Positions 32,361 to 46,000 of a DNA stretch of 64,000 nt are shown here, piece after piece. A program made the position numbers and the translations under genes. A model generated the notes under the pieces. The model was not told the DNA's origin. It was given only the letters and a program-made list of their open reading frames with translations, and searched no databases. Origin of the DNA: Macrostomum hystrix (lineage: Eukaryota; Platyhelminthes; Macrostomidae); the NCBI GenBank assembly GCA_950097015.1, contig CATNEN010000015.1:1967501-2031500 (forward strand), read 5' to 3'. Within the stretch, counting starts at the first letter, position 1. Each line of letters begins with the position of its first letter.

Positions 32361-35300
32361 TGGCCCGCACAGCCACCCCTCATGCAGCCACAGTGGTGCT
32401 ACCAAGAGTTGTATTAATCGATTTCTACCGTATTGACAAACTCCATCAGCGGTAATACACTCCGACCTGCAGCTCCTTTTCTCTATTATTTTTCTATTCT
32501 GGTCGTTGTAAGTCCAGATACGTGTGACTGTCTCTGGCTTGTCTGGGCTTCACCAGATCCTCAATGTGGGATCTCCACCAGCAGCAGCTGAGGCGAATCC
32601 TACCTTTGAGCAGCTCTCAAGGCTCGTAGTACACCCCTGCCTGCCTTGAATGAGTCGCTATTATCTTCTTGAACCCTGAGAATTTCAAAACTTTGAGACG
32701 TTCAACTCACGCACAGGCAGCCCTGAGTTCGAATCTGCGGGCTCGGGTTGAGCAGAGTTGTGATTTTGAAATTCGGGTCTCATGGCGTGAAGCGAAACGG
32801 TTCTGCCTCCCCTGTCATGAATCAAATTCATTGAATCGATGGTCGTTGCTGTTGATCGATGTTCTCGGGGTTACCAAAAAGGCCTCATTGAAGTCCCAGG
32901 CTTAGTCCGTCACAATGTCTGTGCGTACTTTTCATCCGAAGTGTTTTGAAGACATGGACAACATTTTTTCTGGCCCTTAGCTTCGTCAGTTTAATCATTG
33001 TGGAAAGTGTTTTCTTTGCATTTTGTTTCTTCGGAGTAAAATATTAACAAATGATTGTCCGTATTTTCAAATAATTTTGTCCATAAAGTGTCCAGATTTA
33101 CTCACGTTTCGTCGGCCGTTCGTGTTCAAAGTTGTGCTTTTATTATTTCTTCATTAAGAAGGTATCCTGCATATAGTAAAGGGGAAGGTTAAGCATAGAA
33201 ATAACTTAGACGTTGTACCTAGTACTAGCTAACCCATCTTGCATTTGTGTTTGCAGGTAAAAGTTTCGGCTTGCTTACAGTTTTAGTTACTCAAAGATGC
33301 AATACCAGAATTTTTGTTCTGTTTGACAAGAAAATGCTGTTAGAAGCCCTCTGGGAGTTTGAGAGGCCACTGCGTGAGTTAGTACCAGGTGGAAGACAAG
33401 AATATAAGACGAGGATCTCCTAAAGGCCTAGCTGAATATAAAATTTCACTTTTCCATTTTTTAAGAATCCTCAACTGCCGGAAAAATTCAACAAAGACGC
33501 AACGAACAAAGAGCCCGATCTGTTGGCCTGCGCAAGGATCACCTGAAGCGCATGTTTCTCTAATGATTATATTTTCGATTAGACAACCGGCAGAGGTTGC
33601 TCACACAGGCAGCCGGCTCACAATGCAAAGCTTATTTATATCCGCGCACTGACATTTTCTCAATCGAGATCCCATCTCTATCCGCTCTGTTTTTATTATC
33701 CCCAATTTTTGCATATTTTTCTGCTGAGTCTGCTCCGGCAGAGACCAATCAGTTTTGAATGGATATCCGTACCGTATGCAAAAGTGCTGGCGGACCAAAC
33801 CCTCTACCTGATACTCTGCTGTACCTGATGCAGTAGCTATTAAGCACGCATTCTTGCAATTCTCTCTCTCGTATTTATTCGGAATTCATGTCTATGTCTC
33901 GCTTCAGTTAAACAAAGGACCATCGTTTTTATCCCTATCGCTGATGCACTTTCTCCAGTGTTTTTTTCAGGATTTCGCTACTAGCTTTTACGTTCGATTG
34001 TAGTATCATATTAATCGATTGATAAAATTTAAGCAGACAGAAGAAATTAGTCTCAAATAATCGATACCGAATTCTTGGATGGGTCTTTGTTAGTGTACAA
34101 ATGCGTCTTTGTTAGTGTACAAATGCGTCTCGGCATTCTAATCGGAAACCCTTGCGAAGCGGTTGGCGCATATTTTTTCATAGCAATCCGCAAATTTCGC
34201 ACACAATTCTCTTCTTAACCTACTTACAAGCAGTAGTTGCACGAGGTTGCGGTTCATTTTCTTCGCGAGAACGCTTTTACTGCCGCTGTGTATTTTCTGC
34301 AACTTGTTTATCTACCGGCAGAATATTTATCCTCATTATTTGTTATTTGCCCTTTTTTCCGAGCGTTGCAATTTAAAATAGGAAAGCTTGCTTTGTATAT
34401 TTAGTTCAGGTTGAAGGACAAAATCTAACTTCCGATTGAAACCGCGTCCATTGAGACGCTTCTAGAGGGCGCATATTTGAAATCCATATTTTTCAACTTT
34501 CGGTGTCCAAAACTATGTTGTAGAATCGTGATTCCAGGAATGTTCGTTGTTCCAACTCTGTGTCGTGTGCGATTACTCACAGGAGGTACTCATGCAAGGT
34601 ACTCAATTGCTAGCTGTTGTTCAGATGACTAACGGGCGTATAGTTAATTCGTTCAGTATTAATATCAAATCTTTGAGTGGTTTTCGTGATTGTTGAGCAA
34701 CGAGCAGATCTTTGAGATCACCTCGCCATAATTCCAGCATGACGCTGTTTTTTCTCTGCAAGTTCACCTGTACTCAACCCTGTATGCCTAGATCGTACTC
34801 AGAGACCCATCTCATTTCATCTTGCTATTTATTTATTTATTTATTTGGCGTGTGTTTTCTGCTTAGCTATCTCACTAACTGCTAGCCTATTATCGCAACA
34901 CAAAAGTGAGTCCTGTTCTGTGTGAGCGGAAATCGCTGAAAGCAAAAAGATTTAGACTTCAAGAAGCTAATGTTTTCAAGCCAACTCAAATCAATATTTT
35001 TAGCTCACACAGAACAAGCGACTCTCAGTATCAGAAGGACCATCCATTCAAAGTTATGTTTTAATAACAGCAACATTGCCAACTTACTCTGTTTTCTGAG
35101 CAGTCGATAGCATTGCAGTTTGGTCTGGTTGAGGAAGACTTTCATTCCCTCTGTTCTAACATAACTCTCTCTTTCACTCTTTGTCTGGAGTTTCAGTGCA
35201 ATGCCTCTGTAGTTTTTCTGACCCCGCAGTTAACGCACGCAACAAAGTCATCTTTCTGCAACTGCTAACCTTGTCAATGCAACTCGGCACTGCGCTAATG

Positions 35301-35944
35301 CTACTTGCAGTAATAGCGATAGAAAATAAACTTCTTTCTTCGATATCCTTCGATTTTAAATGTCAAATGAAGCGCTTTTTAATCATCCCTTGAGCACTGA
35401 TTAGCAGTGAGACACATCGAAATCACCTGTCACCTGCTTCAGGCATCGGCTTGCAGTTTTTTCAGCAGATTAATTAACTACTCATTTTCCTGCTCGCTAA
35501 TCGATACCCATTGATTTGAGAACAAATATACAAGGCATAGCCCGCAATGCACTCATGCTTTACCACTGTTAGTGCATTGCTGCGATTAATTCAGATTTTA
35601 GCTCCTATATTTTGGGTTCGCCGGTAATCATCCCATTCAGGCTCGACTACATGAGCACATGACTCATACCATTTGGTATTTAAGTGGAACGCATCGAGAG
35701 TGAATTTTGACAACATTTTCAAGCGCATGATTTCGCAGTGTATAGACAATTGACAATTGTAGACAACTTGTGAAGGAACGGACGCATGTGTGCTCAGAGG
35801 AATAAAGTTTGAGTTGCTTTTGCTTTGCCTATAGATCGGAATGACTCATCACTTTCCGCTTTACAATTCAGCGACGCCAGGAGCCAAATTTCAAAGTGCT
35901 TCTCCGTAAACTTCAGGGTTTCTGGCCGAGGCTAGCAAAAACTA
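32361..35944 (+). other. AT-rich intergenic region
   Basis: No gene recognised on either strand. A 22-bp tandem duplication containing TCTTTGTTAGTGTACAAATG lies at about 34085-34130, a (TATT)n run at about 34828-34850, and TTTGAGCA at 32605. It is clearly more AT-rich than the gene regions on either side. Confidence 0.55.
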
Positions 35945-38900
35945 ACTCTACCCAACTGAACTGCTCAGAAACTCAATTCTGTCTCCTCAGCAACTCAACA
36001 CTTCTCCTCAGCAACTCAATACTGTCTCCTCAGAAACTCAATTCTGTCTCCTCAGCAACTCAACACTGTCTCCTCAGCAACTCAACACTGTCTCCTCAGA
36101 AACTCAACACTGTCTCCTCAGCAACTCAACACTTCTCCTCAGCAACTCAACACTGTCTCCTCAGCAACTCAACACTTCTCCTCAGCAACTCAATTCTGTC
36201 TCCTCAGCAACTCAATACTGTCTCCTCAGCAACTCAATTCTGTCTCCTCAGCAACTCAACACTGTCTCCTCAGAAACTCAATTCTGTCTCCTCAGCAACT
36301 CAACACTGTCTCCTCAGAAACTCAACACTGTCTCCTCAGCAACTCAACACTGTCTCCTCAGAAACTCAATTCTGTCTCCTCAGCAACTCAACACTTCTCC
36401 TCAGAAACTCAATACTGTCTCCTCAGAAACTCAACACTCTCTCCTCAGGCACTCAACACAGTCTCCTCAGAAACTCAACACTGTCTCCTCAGCAACTCAA
36501 TTCTGTCTCCTCAGCAACTCAACACTGTCTCCTCAGCAACTCAATTCTGTCTCCTCAGCAACTCAACACTGTCTCCTCAGAAACTCAACACTGTCTCCTC
36601 AGCAACTCAACACTGTCTCCTCAGAAACTCAATTCTGTCTCCTCAGCAACTCAACACTTCTCCTCAGAAACTCAATACTGTCTCCTCAGAAACTCAACAC
36701 TATCTCCTCAGGCACTCAACACAGTCTCCTCAGAAACTCAACACTGTCTCCTCAGCAACTCAATTCTGTCTCCTCAGCAACTCAACACTGTCTCCTCAGC
36801 AACTCAATTCTGTCTCCTCAGCAACTCAACACTGTCTCCTCAGCAACTCAACACTGTCTCCTCAGCAACTCAATTCTGTCTCCTCAGCAACTCAACACTG
36901 TCTCCTCAGCAACTCAATTCTGTCTCCTCAGCAACTCAACACTTCTCCTCAGAAACTCAATACTGTCTCCTCAGAAACTCAATACTGTCTCCTCAGAAAC
37001 TCAATACTGTCTCCTCAGAAACTCAATACTGTCTCCTCAGAAACTCAATACTGTCTCCTCAGAAACTCAACACTATCTCCTCAGGCACTCAACACAGTCT
37101 CCTCAGCAACTCAATTCTGTCTCCTCAGCAACTCAACACTGTCTCCTCAGCAACTCAACACTGTCTCCTCAGAAACTCAATACTGTCTCCTCAGAAACTC
37201 AATACTGTCTCCTCAGAAACTCAATACTGTCTCCTCAGAAACTCAATACTGTCTCCTCAGAAACTCAATACTGTCTCCTCAGAAACTCAATACTGTCTCC
37301 TCAGAAACTCAATACTGTCTCCTCAGAAACTCAATACTGTCTCCTCAGAAACTCAACACTATCTCCTCAGGCACTCAACACAGTCTCCTCAGAAACTCAA
37401 CACTGTCTCCTCAGCAACTCAATTCTGTCTCCTCAGCAACTCAATTCTGTCTCCTCAGCAACTCAACACTGTCTCCTCAGAAACTCAATTCTGTCTCCTC
37501 AGCAACTCAACACTATCTCCTCAGGCACTCAACACTGTCTCCTCAGCAACTCAATTCTGTCTCCTCAGCAACTCAACACTGTCTCCTCAGCAACTCAATT
37601 CTGTCTCCTCAGCAACTCAACACTTCTCCTCAGAAACTCAATACTGTCTCCTCAGAAACTCAATACTGTCTCCTCAGAAACTCAATACTGTCTCCTCAGA
37701 AACTCAATACTGTCTCCTCAGAAACTCAATACTGTCTCCTCAGAAACTCAACACTATCTCCTCAGGCACTCAACACAGTCTCCTCAGAAACTCAACACTG
37801 TCTCCTCAGCAACTCAATTCTGTCTCCTCAGCAACTCAACACTGTCTCCTCAGCAACTCAACACTGTCTCCTCAGAAACTCAATACTGTCTCCTCAGAAA
37901 CTCAATACTGTCTCCTCAGAAACTCAATACTGTCTCCTCAGAAACTCAATACTGTCTCCTCAGAAACTCAATACTGTCTCCTCAGAAACTCAATACTGTC
38001 TCCTCAGAAACTCAATACTGTCTCCTCAGAAACTCAATACTGTCTCCTCAGAAACTCAACACTATCTCCTCAGGCACTCAACACAGTCTCCTCAGAAACT
38101 CAACACTGTCTCCTCAGCAACTCAATTCTGTCTCCTCAGCAACTCAATTCTGTCTCCTCAGCAACTCAACACTGTCTCCTCAGAAACTCAATTCTGTCTC
38201 CTCAGCAACTCAACACTATCTCCTCAGGCACTCAACACTGTCTCCTCAGCAACTCAATTCTGTCTCCTCAGCAACTCAACACTGTCTCCTCAGAAACTCA
38301 ATTCTGTCTGCTCAGAAACTCAATTCTGTCTCCTCAGCAACTCAACACTGTCTCCTCAGAAACTCAATTCTGTCTGCTCAGCAACTCAATTCTGTCTCCT
38401 CAGCAACTCAACACTGTCTCCTCAGCAACTCAATACTGTCTGCTCAGCAACTCAATACTGTCTCCTCAGCAACTCAATACTGTCTGCTCAGAAACTCAAT
38501 CAGAGTCTCCTCAGCAACTCAACACAGTCTCCTCAGCAACTCAATACTGTCTCCTCAGAAACTCAACACTGTCTCCTCAGCAACTCAATTCTGTCTCCTC
38601 AGCAACTCAACACTGTCTCCTCAGAAACTCAACACTGTCTCCTCAGCAACTCAATTCTGTCTCCTCAGCAACTCAACACTGTCTCCTCAGCAACTCAATA
38701 CTTCTCCTCAGCAACTCAATACTGTCTCCTCAGCAACTCAATACTGTCTGCTCAGAAACTCAATCAGAGTCTCCTCAGCAACTCAACACAGTCTCCTCAG
38801 CAACTCAATACTGTCTCCTCAGAAACTCAACACTGTCTCCTCAGCAACTCAACACTGTCTCCTCAGCAACTCAATACTGTCTCCTCAGAAACTCAACACT

Positions 38901-39460
38901 GTCTCCTCAGAAACTCAACACAGTCTCCTCAGCAACTCAATACTGTCTCCTCAGAAACTCAACACTGTCTCCTCAGCAACTCAATACTGTCTCCTCAGAA
39001 ACTCAACACTGTCTCCTCAGCAACTCAATACTGTCTCCTCAGCAACTCAACACTGTCTCCTCAGCAACTCAACACTGTCTCCTCAGAAACTCAATTCTGT
39101 CTCCTCAGCAACTCAACACTTCTCCTCAGCAACTCAATACTGTCTCCTCAGCAACTCAATACTGTCTGCTCAGCAACTCAACACTTCTCCTCAGCAACTC
39201 AATACTGTCTCCTCAGAAACTCAACACTGTCTCCTCAGCAACTCAACACTGTCTCCTCAGCAACTCAATACTGTCTCCTCAGAAACTCAACACTGTCTCC
39301 TCAGAAACTCAATCAGAGTCTCCTCAGCAACTCAACACTGTCTCCTCAGCAACTCAACACTATCTCCTCAGGCACTCAACACAGTCTCCTCAGAAACTCA
39401 ACACTATCTCCTCAGGCACTCAAACACAGCCTACTCAGAAACTCAAACGCAGCTTCCTCA
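35945..39460. repeat. 22-bp acceptor-like minisatellite, 3.5 kb
   Basis: About 160 units of ACTCAACACTGTCTCCTCAG plus CA or AA, with 21-bp variants missing one base. Each unit has a branch-point-like CTCAAC/CTCAAT, a pyrimidine stretch and CAG, so it resembles a 3' splice site. The 1205-codon open frame across it is an artefact. Confidence 0.97.
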
Positions 39461-40129
39461 GAAACTCCCCATGCACTGTTTTGTTTCTAAATTGTCTCTC
39501 TTTGGCGCCATGAGATCTCAGCGCAAAACTGCTTCCAGGACAGGAGAATAAGGAGTAGAAGAAGTGGATTGAAACGGCCTTGCGTGTGAGCTCAGACACA
39601 GACGTATCTCCCACTCAAGTTCTCCTGCAGCTCCCAGCAATGTCTTCAATTAATCGACTTCTCAATAAGCCGCTACGCGGGTGCACGCATTTTCTGAGCA
39701 GGCAATGGAGAAGTGACCCCCCAGCAGGCTTGGAAGCAGCTATGACTCATCGGCCGATTTGTAGACAATGCTTCCATTCATTGGCGTAGAAATCAGCACA
39801 CGTGTGTCTCGTGGGGTAGCCAAGTCTACAGTCGCAAAGTTGGCAAAGCATTTATTCGGTTCGAAGCACAGATCACTAGCTTGTACCGAAATTTTAACAC
39901 TGACATTTCAGTCTGTGCAGTGGATTCCGCTAATTTGGTGATATCATCGAAAGCGTCTTTCGTCATAATTAGGTAAGGGTTGTAATGTGTATTCCCTAGC
40001 ATTACTTGATAAGGAAACGTGAGTACTTCTGCCAAAACCGTAAACAGTCTATTGTTCCGAGTTAACATTCGCCAAGAATAAAGATGATCGGTAAACTGAT
40101 ATTCTGGGAATTGATATTCTTGTAAAAAT
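39461..40129 (+). other. Intergenic segment
   Basis: Single-copy sequence. A minus-strand frame at 39826-40068 encodes 80 residues with no recognisable domain and no supporting splice or start context. Confidence 0.5.
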
Positions 40130-40930
40130 ATTTTGAAATTGAGATTCTGGGAATTGAGATTCTAGGAATTGAGATTCTAGGAATTGATATTCTAGGAATT
40201 GATATTCTAGGAATTGAGATTCTAGGAATTGAGATTCTAGGAATTGAGATTCTAGGAATTGAGATTCTAGGAATTGATATTCTAGGAATTGATATTCTAG
40301 GAATTGAGATTCTAGGAATTGAGATTCTAGGAATTGACATTCTAGGAATTGAGATTCTAGGAATTGAGATTCTAGGAATTGAGATTCTAGGAATTGAGAA
40401 TCTAGGAATTGAGATTCTAGGAATTGAGATTCTAGGAATTGAGATTCTAGGAATTGAGATTCTAGGAATTGAGATTCTAGGAATTGCGATTCTAGGAATT
40501 GAGATTCTAGGAATTGAGATTCTAGGAATTGAGATTCTAGGAATTGAGATTCTAGGAATTGAGATTCTTAGAAATAAGATTCTCGGAGTTGTGATTCTTG
40601 GAATTGAGATTCTTGGAATAGATTCTTGGAATTGAGATTCTTGGAAATGAGATTCTTGCAAATGAGATTCTAGGAATTGAGATTCTAGGAATTGAGATTC
40701 TTAAAATTGAGATTCTTAGAAATAACATTCTCGGAGTTGTGATTCTTGGAATTGAGATTCTTATAATAGATTCTTGGAAAAGATTCTTGGAAATGAGATT
40801 CTTGGAACTGAGATTCTTGGAATTGAGATTCTTGGAATTGAGATTCTTAGAAAAAAAGATTCACGGAGTCGTGATTCTTGGAATTGAGATTCTTGGTATT
40901 GAGATTCTTAGAACTGAGATTCTTGAAGTT
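40130..40930. repeat. 15-bp minisatellite
   Basis: About 30 units of AGGAATTGAGATTCT, then a more diverged tail with TTGGAATTGAGATTC to about 40930. Shares ATTCTAGGA with arrays inside the GAS2-like gene. Confidence 0.93.
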
Positions 40931-41089
40931 AAGATTCCTTGTGAAAATTGTATAGTAGCTCAGTCTAGAATCTATGAAGATCTATACTGAAAGTTGACAG
41001 TTCTCAATATACTCTACTACCAGTAGCTCAGAGACGATTACGAGCTATGTTCTTTTTAAACTTCCATTTTAACAATAATAGGTTGTGGT

Positions 41090-41258
41090 GGCTTCACAAG
41101 ACAGAAATTTCACAACGCCGAAACACATTTTTTCATAAGACCGAAATTTCATTTGACCGAAACTTCACAACGCCGAAAATTCTTGTGAAGGGGTCTGCAT
41201 TTTTACTTTTCGGCGTTGTGAATTTTCGGTCTTATGAAGTTTCGGTCTTGTGAAAGCC
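41090..41258. mobile_element. Foldback (MITE-like) element
   Basis: The left end GGCTTCACAAGAC and the complement of the right end, GGCTTTCACAAGACC, match. Inside, an about 16-bp motif TTCACAACGCCGAAA is repeated in each arm, and the inner arms pair over TTCACAACGCCGAAAA. It is about 169 bp with no coding capacity. A clear target-site duplication was not seen, so the class is tentative. Confidence 0.65.
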
Positions 41259-42904
41259 AGCCGTTGTGAGCTTTTAAAATAGTCGAAGTAATAATTTCAT
41301 GTAAGTGAGAATTAATGAAAATATTAATTGCATCAACTGGTTACACGTGACGCCAATATTTTTTGCCGTGTTTTCTTGACGCCATCACAAAAATGCTATT
41401 TTAAAGCAATTAGGCAGTGCAAAAAAACTATTTAAAAAATAGTAAAATCTAACAAAAATGCATAACTTGTAAATAATAGCAGCCATCTGCACCTGAAGTC
41501 ATTTCTGAGTCAGTTTTATTTTATTAGATTTTCTGCCTTTATCAGTTAAACAGATCTTTAAGACAGGTTCAGCTCATTCTGGAAGAATTCACATGTTTTC
41601 GTAGTCCTCAGATGACGATGACCATGATCTTATGACATTTCTCTGTGTACAATCAAATCTCTAGCTAGCTGAATTTACACAGATTTTAGGATATGATTTG
41701 ACTCACTTCAACTTTATCACAAATGTCAGCTTATCTTAGTTAGCATTTTTAAGCTCAAACACAGATAAGCTTTTTACTGGTGAAGTTTACTTTTTCTGGG
41801 GTACAGTAGAACTGTGGAATGAAAAAGCCCCCGTTAAAAAAGGCAGGTCTTTGTTCAAGACTTCCTAATAGATCGCTATGATATTTAAGCTGACCTTAAT
41901 ATGAATATCTCGGGCTGTGAAATTGCGTGGTTTAGCTTAGCTTTTCAAGCGACCCTCCCGCATTAAACAGCGGGGTCTCTGCGCTGTTCATTTTCATCGT
42001 TAAATCGGAACGAGGGGCGCCTCTGGCTATCGTTATAATGGGGTGGTGGGCCTGGAAGGGGGTCGGCGGATGAACTGGCCGTGCCGGGCCAGTTCAGACT
42101 TCAAACACCAATCGGATAAACTTGGGCTCCACCGGAGTGGGGTGGGCGGCGCGAAGGAGGTTTTGTGAGGGCAGACAGGCCTTGGAGAGTCTGTAAGGAT
42201 CCAGTTCACGCAGTAATAATATAAATAGTGGAAGCATACTATACGTACAGACAAGTCCAAATGTTATAATGTGCGCACGCTAACCACCCCCATCACGCGG
42301 ACAGGGCCACCAAACGATAAACACGAGGAGGCGCGCTGACGCTAACATATTAGAAAGGTTGAGAAATTCATGTCGATGCGAACTTTTTTATACATTTGGC
42401 AATTCTACATGTGAGCCAAATACAGGCTTCTATATTTTAGCTAGATTTTGTTTCTAAGCTAGCCATCTGTTTCTACAATACAACATTGCAGAGCCTTGGT
42501 CTAGACTGTAGAGCCATCCACTCACCTTGATTTGATTCTTCCCATTTTCCTCTCCAGTTTGCTGAAGTGTCTGTCTTACTTAAGAATCTGCTTTCCTCTT
42601 TGCCCTCGAAGAGCAGAACAGGAATTGAGGATTTTTAGCGATTGAAGTCTACTTTAAAGTGATTAATCCTTGGAAGCAAGGAAGAGCCAAGCAAACAGGA
42701 TCGTTACTTCGGTCCACCACATAGACGCTATGCTTTTATCTTGAAAGGAGAGCAGTAGTAACGCATTAAAAGCGCATACAGGACCTGAAGGATGGCCCAT
42801 TCAATTTGTTGCCAGCTCAATCAGCTAGAAGCTGCAGCACAGTTGCTATCCGTCTGCTTTTCAGTTTTGTCAGCGAAAGCAAGCAGAAAGTTAAATTTGT
42901 CGCC
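41259..42904 (+). other. Upstream region of the GAS2-like gene, with a GC-rich island
   Basis: Mostly AT-rich with no gene. A contrasting GC-rich segment at about 41960-42340 contains a perfect 10-bp-stem hairpin at 42071-42096 (arms TGAACTGGCC). It may be a mobile fragment or regulatory segment; neither can be shown. Confidence 0.5.
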
Positions 42905-43060
42905 ATGCAGAGCTACAGCCCGAGCTTACTGAACTATTCGGCCTTTCCCGCCACTGCTGGTACAAACTCCGCGTCTTATTACCATAGACTATACGCTGAC
43001 TTCCTGTTCAATTCGATGACTTCTGTGCGTCGAACTGCGGCGGCCACTGCGGGGACGCAG
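42905..43060 (+). CDS. Candidate first coding exon of the GAS2-like gene
   Basis: ATG at 42905 in good context (GTCGCCATGC). The 52 codons start [14 protein letters not shown], and the exon ends ACGCAG with donor GTGAGT, phase 0. It does not match a known domain. The next phase-0 acceptor followed by long coding sequence is the CH exon 9.6 kb downstream, so it probably belongs to that gene. It could instead be the first exon of an unrecognised gene. Confidence 0.55.
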
Positions 43061-46000
43061 GTGAGTAAACTGTCCTATCCAGTTGTTTGATTTATTGCTA
43101 ATTGGCACGTTTAATTGCAAATAATTTTACTTGAGTTGAGCGAAAAACTTTGAATTTTCACTTCCTGTTTTGAGCTAGACTAGAGCCAATGGGTTATATC
43201 TATCCCCGACCTATTTCAACTGGACATTTGCGCACACTGCAAGGGCACAAATAAAGCTGAGCGAAGGTCTTAACTTTCCAAATAAAATTGTCCTTTAGTT
43301 CGCAAAAAAGTCTATTTAAAGCATACATTCGGGGCCAAAATTGAATTCAAACAAAATAATTCCAGCTAGTGGAGTGGTCACTGTTTTTTGTATCATACCA
43401 ATTGCAATGGTAAGAAAGGCCATTTTTCTTTCGAATTTTTTGGTGAAAATCTGTGATTACAGTTTGCTTTTGCTAACTAATCTATTTCAACGTCTTCAGC
43501 CAACAAACCATTAAGACTAATTATAATTACCGATTGACTATTGCACTCCAAGATCTTCAGATGATACAAGCACATCCCAGATCCTCAGGCTAGGTTTCCA
43601 CTGTTCCAGATCCCCAGGTAATGCTACCACTGTCCCAGATCCCCAGGTAATGCTACCACTGTCCCAGATCCCCAGGTAATGCTACCACTGTCCCAGATCC
43701 CCAGGTAATGCTACCACTGTCCCTGATCCCCAGGTAATGCTACCACTGTCCCAGATCCCCAGGTAATGCTACCACTGTCCCAGATCCCCAGGTAATGCTA
43801 CCACTGTCCCAGATCCCCAGGTAATACTACCACTGTCCCAGATCCCCAGGTAATGCTACCACTGTCCCAGATCCCCAGGTAATGCTACCACTGTCCCAGA
43901 TCCTCAGGTAATGCTACCACTGTCCCAGATCCCCAGGTAATGCTACCACTGTCCCAGATCCCCAGGTAATGCTACCACTGTCCCAGATCCCCAGGTAATG
44001 CTACCACTGTCCCAGATCCCCAGGTAATGCTACCACTGTCCCCGATCCCCAGGTAATGCTACCACTGTCCCCGATTCCCAGGTAATGCTACCACTGTCCC
44101 AGATCCCCAGGTAATGCTACCACTATCCCAGATCCCCAGGTAATGCTACCACTGTCCCAGATCCCCAGGTAATGCTACCACTGTCCCAGATCCACAGGTA
44201 ATGCTACCACTGTCCCAGATCCTCAGGTAATGCTACCACTGTCCCAGATCCTCAGGTAATGCTACCACTGTCCCAGATCCCCAGGTAATGCTACCACTGT
44301 CCCAGATCCCCTGGTAATGCTACCACTGTCCCAGATCCCCAGGTAATGCTACCACTGTCCCAGATCCCCAGGTAATGCTACCACTGTCCCAGATCCCCAG
44401 GTAATGCTACCACTGTCCCCGATCCCCAGGTAATGCTACCACTGTCCCCGATCCCCAGGTAATGCTACCACTGTCCCAGATCCCCAGGTAATGCTACCAC
44501 TATCCCAGATCCCCAGGTAATGCTACCACTGTCCCAGATCCCCAGGTAATGCTACCACTGTCCCCGATCCCCAGGTAATGCTACCACTGTCCCAGATCCC
44601 CAGGTAATGCTACCACTGTCCCAGATCCCCAGGTAATGCTACCACTGTCCCAGATCCTCAGGTAATGCTACCACTGTCCCAGATCCTCAGGTAATGCTAC
44701 CACTGTCCCAGATCCCCAGGTAATGCTACCACTGTCCCAGATCCCCAGGTAATGCTACCACTGTCCCAGATCCCCAGGTAATGCTACCACTGTCCCAGAT
44801 CCCCAGGTAATGCTACCACTGTCCCAGATCCCCAGGTAATGCTACCACTGTCCCAGATCCCCAGGTAATGCTACCACTGTCCCAGATCCCCAGGTAATGC
44901 TACCACTGTCCCAGATCCCCAGGTAATGCTACCACTGTCCCAGATCCCCAGGTAATGCTACCACTGTCCCAGATCCCCAGGTAATGCTACCACTGTCCCA
45001 GATCCCCAGGTAATGCTACCACTGTCCCAGATCCCCAGGTAATGCTACCACTGTCCCAGATCCCCAGGTAATGCTACCACTGTCCCAGATCCCCAGGTAA
45101 TGCTACCACTGTCCCAGATCCCCAGGTAATGCTACCACTGTCCCAGATCCCCAGGTAATGCTATTCAACTTTCTGATCCCCAGGTGGACAGGTAAGGTAA
45201 TGCTACCAAACTTCCTGATTCCGCACAGTAACTTCTGTCTAACTCCAAAATCCCCGAAGCAATTATTGTTGCAATAAATTTTAGAAAAAATGCAGTTGCC
45301 AAGGTGTTTTTAAATTCTGTCACTGACTGAGTCAAATGATTATAATGGGGTTCGCTGTTGCCAAGTCAACAACATATTAGTTTGTAAAAAATGTCACTTT
45401 TTTAAGCCGAGACATCTTATCTGAGTTAAACTAAAAGTCCTACAAAATGTTCATAGTTAGCAAAAAATGCGATAATTTGAAGCCAGTGTCCTTGTACAGT
45501 AACAGTTAAAATGCAGCGCATATGTTCTCAGAAGATAAAAAAACATTTCTGCCACGCGCCTGACTTGACTCATTTTCCGCACGAATGGCGAATGGCAAAA
45601 AAATTACTCGTTGGAGGAGGAAAAATGCCGCATTTTCATGGACTCACACAAACATGGGCAGTGTAGGCATTTTCCGCTCACCACCCGAACCAACACTGAT
45701 CTAGATTATTAAACAGTTGGGCATTTCAAATTGGACCTGTTGACGGTAAAACTGCCATTTTACTCGGCAACAGGTTAAAGGTAAGTTCGAATTCAACACT
45801 CAGTTATTTGATCGGACTGACTGTAGCTAGCTCTGATCCGCTGTCTAACATCCTCTCTTCTTCACACTTTCAGCTCTCCATACTCCTTCCGCTCTCCACC
45901 CTCCTGTTGTACACCCTCTTTCCGCTCTCCAACCTCCTGTTGTACACCCTCTTTCCGCTCTCCAACCTCCTGTTGTATACCCTCTTTCCGCTCTCCACCC

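Noticed and set aside
32730-32760. tRNA gene suggested by GAGTTCGAATCTGC
   Set aside because: Only a B-box-like string; no A box at the right distance and no cloverleaf could be drawn.
35896-39513. 1205-codon open frame
   Set aside because: Pure 22-bp array; the peptide is the same few residues cycling, with no flanking coding signal.
39826-40068. 80-codon minus-strand frame as a gene
   Set aside because: No domain, no neighbour exon, length within chance for AT-poor DNA.
43570-45185. CRISPR array
   Set aside because: Repeats are contiguous without unique spacers, in a eukaryotic intron; the same holds for the other arrays.
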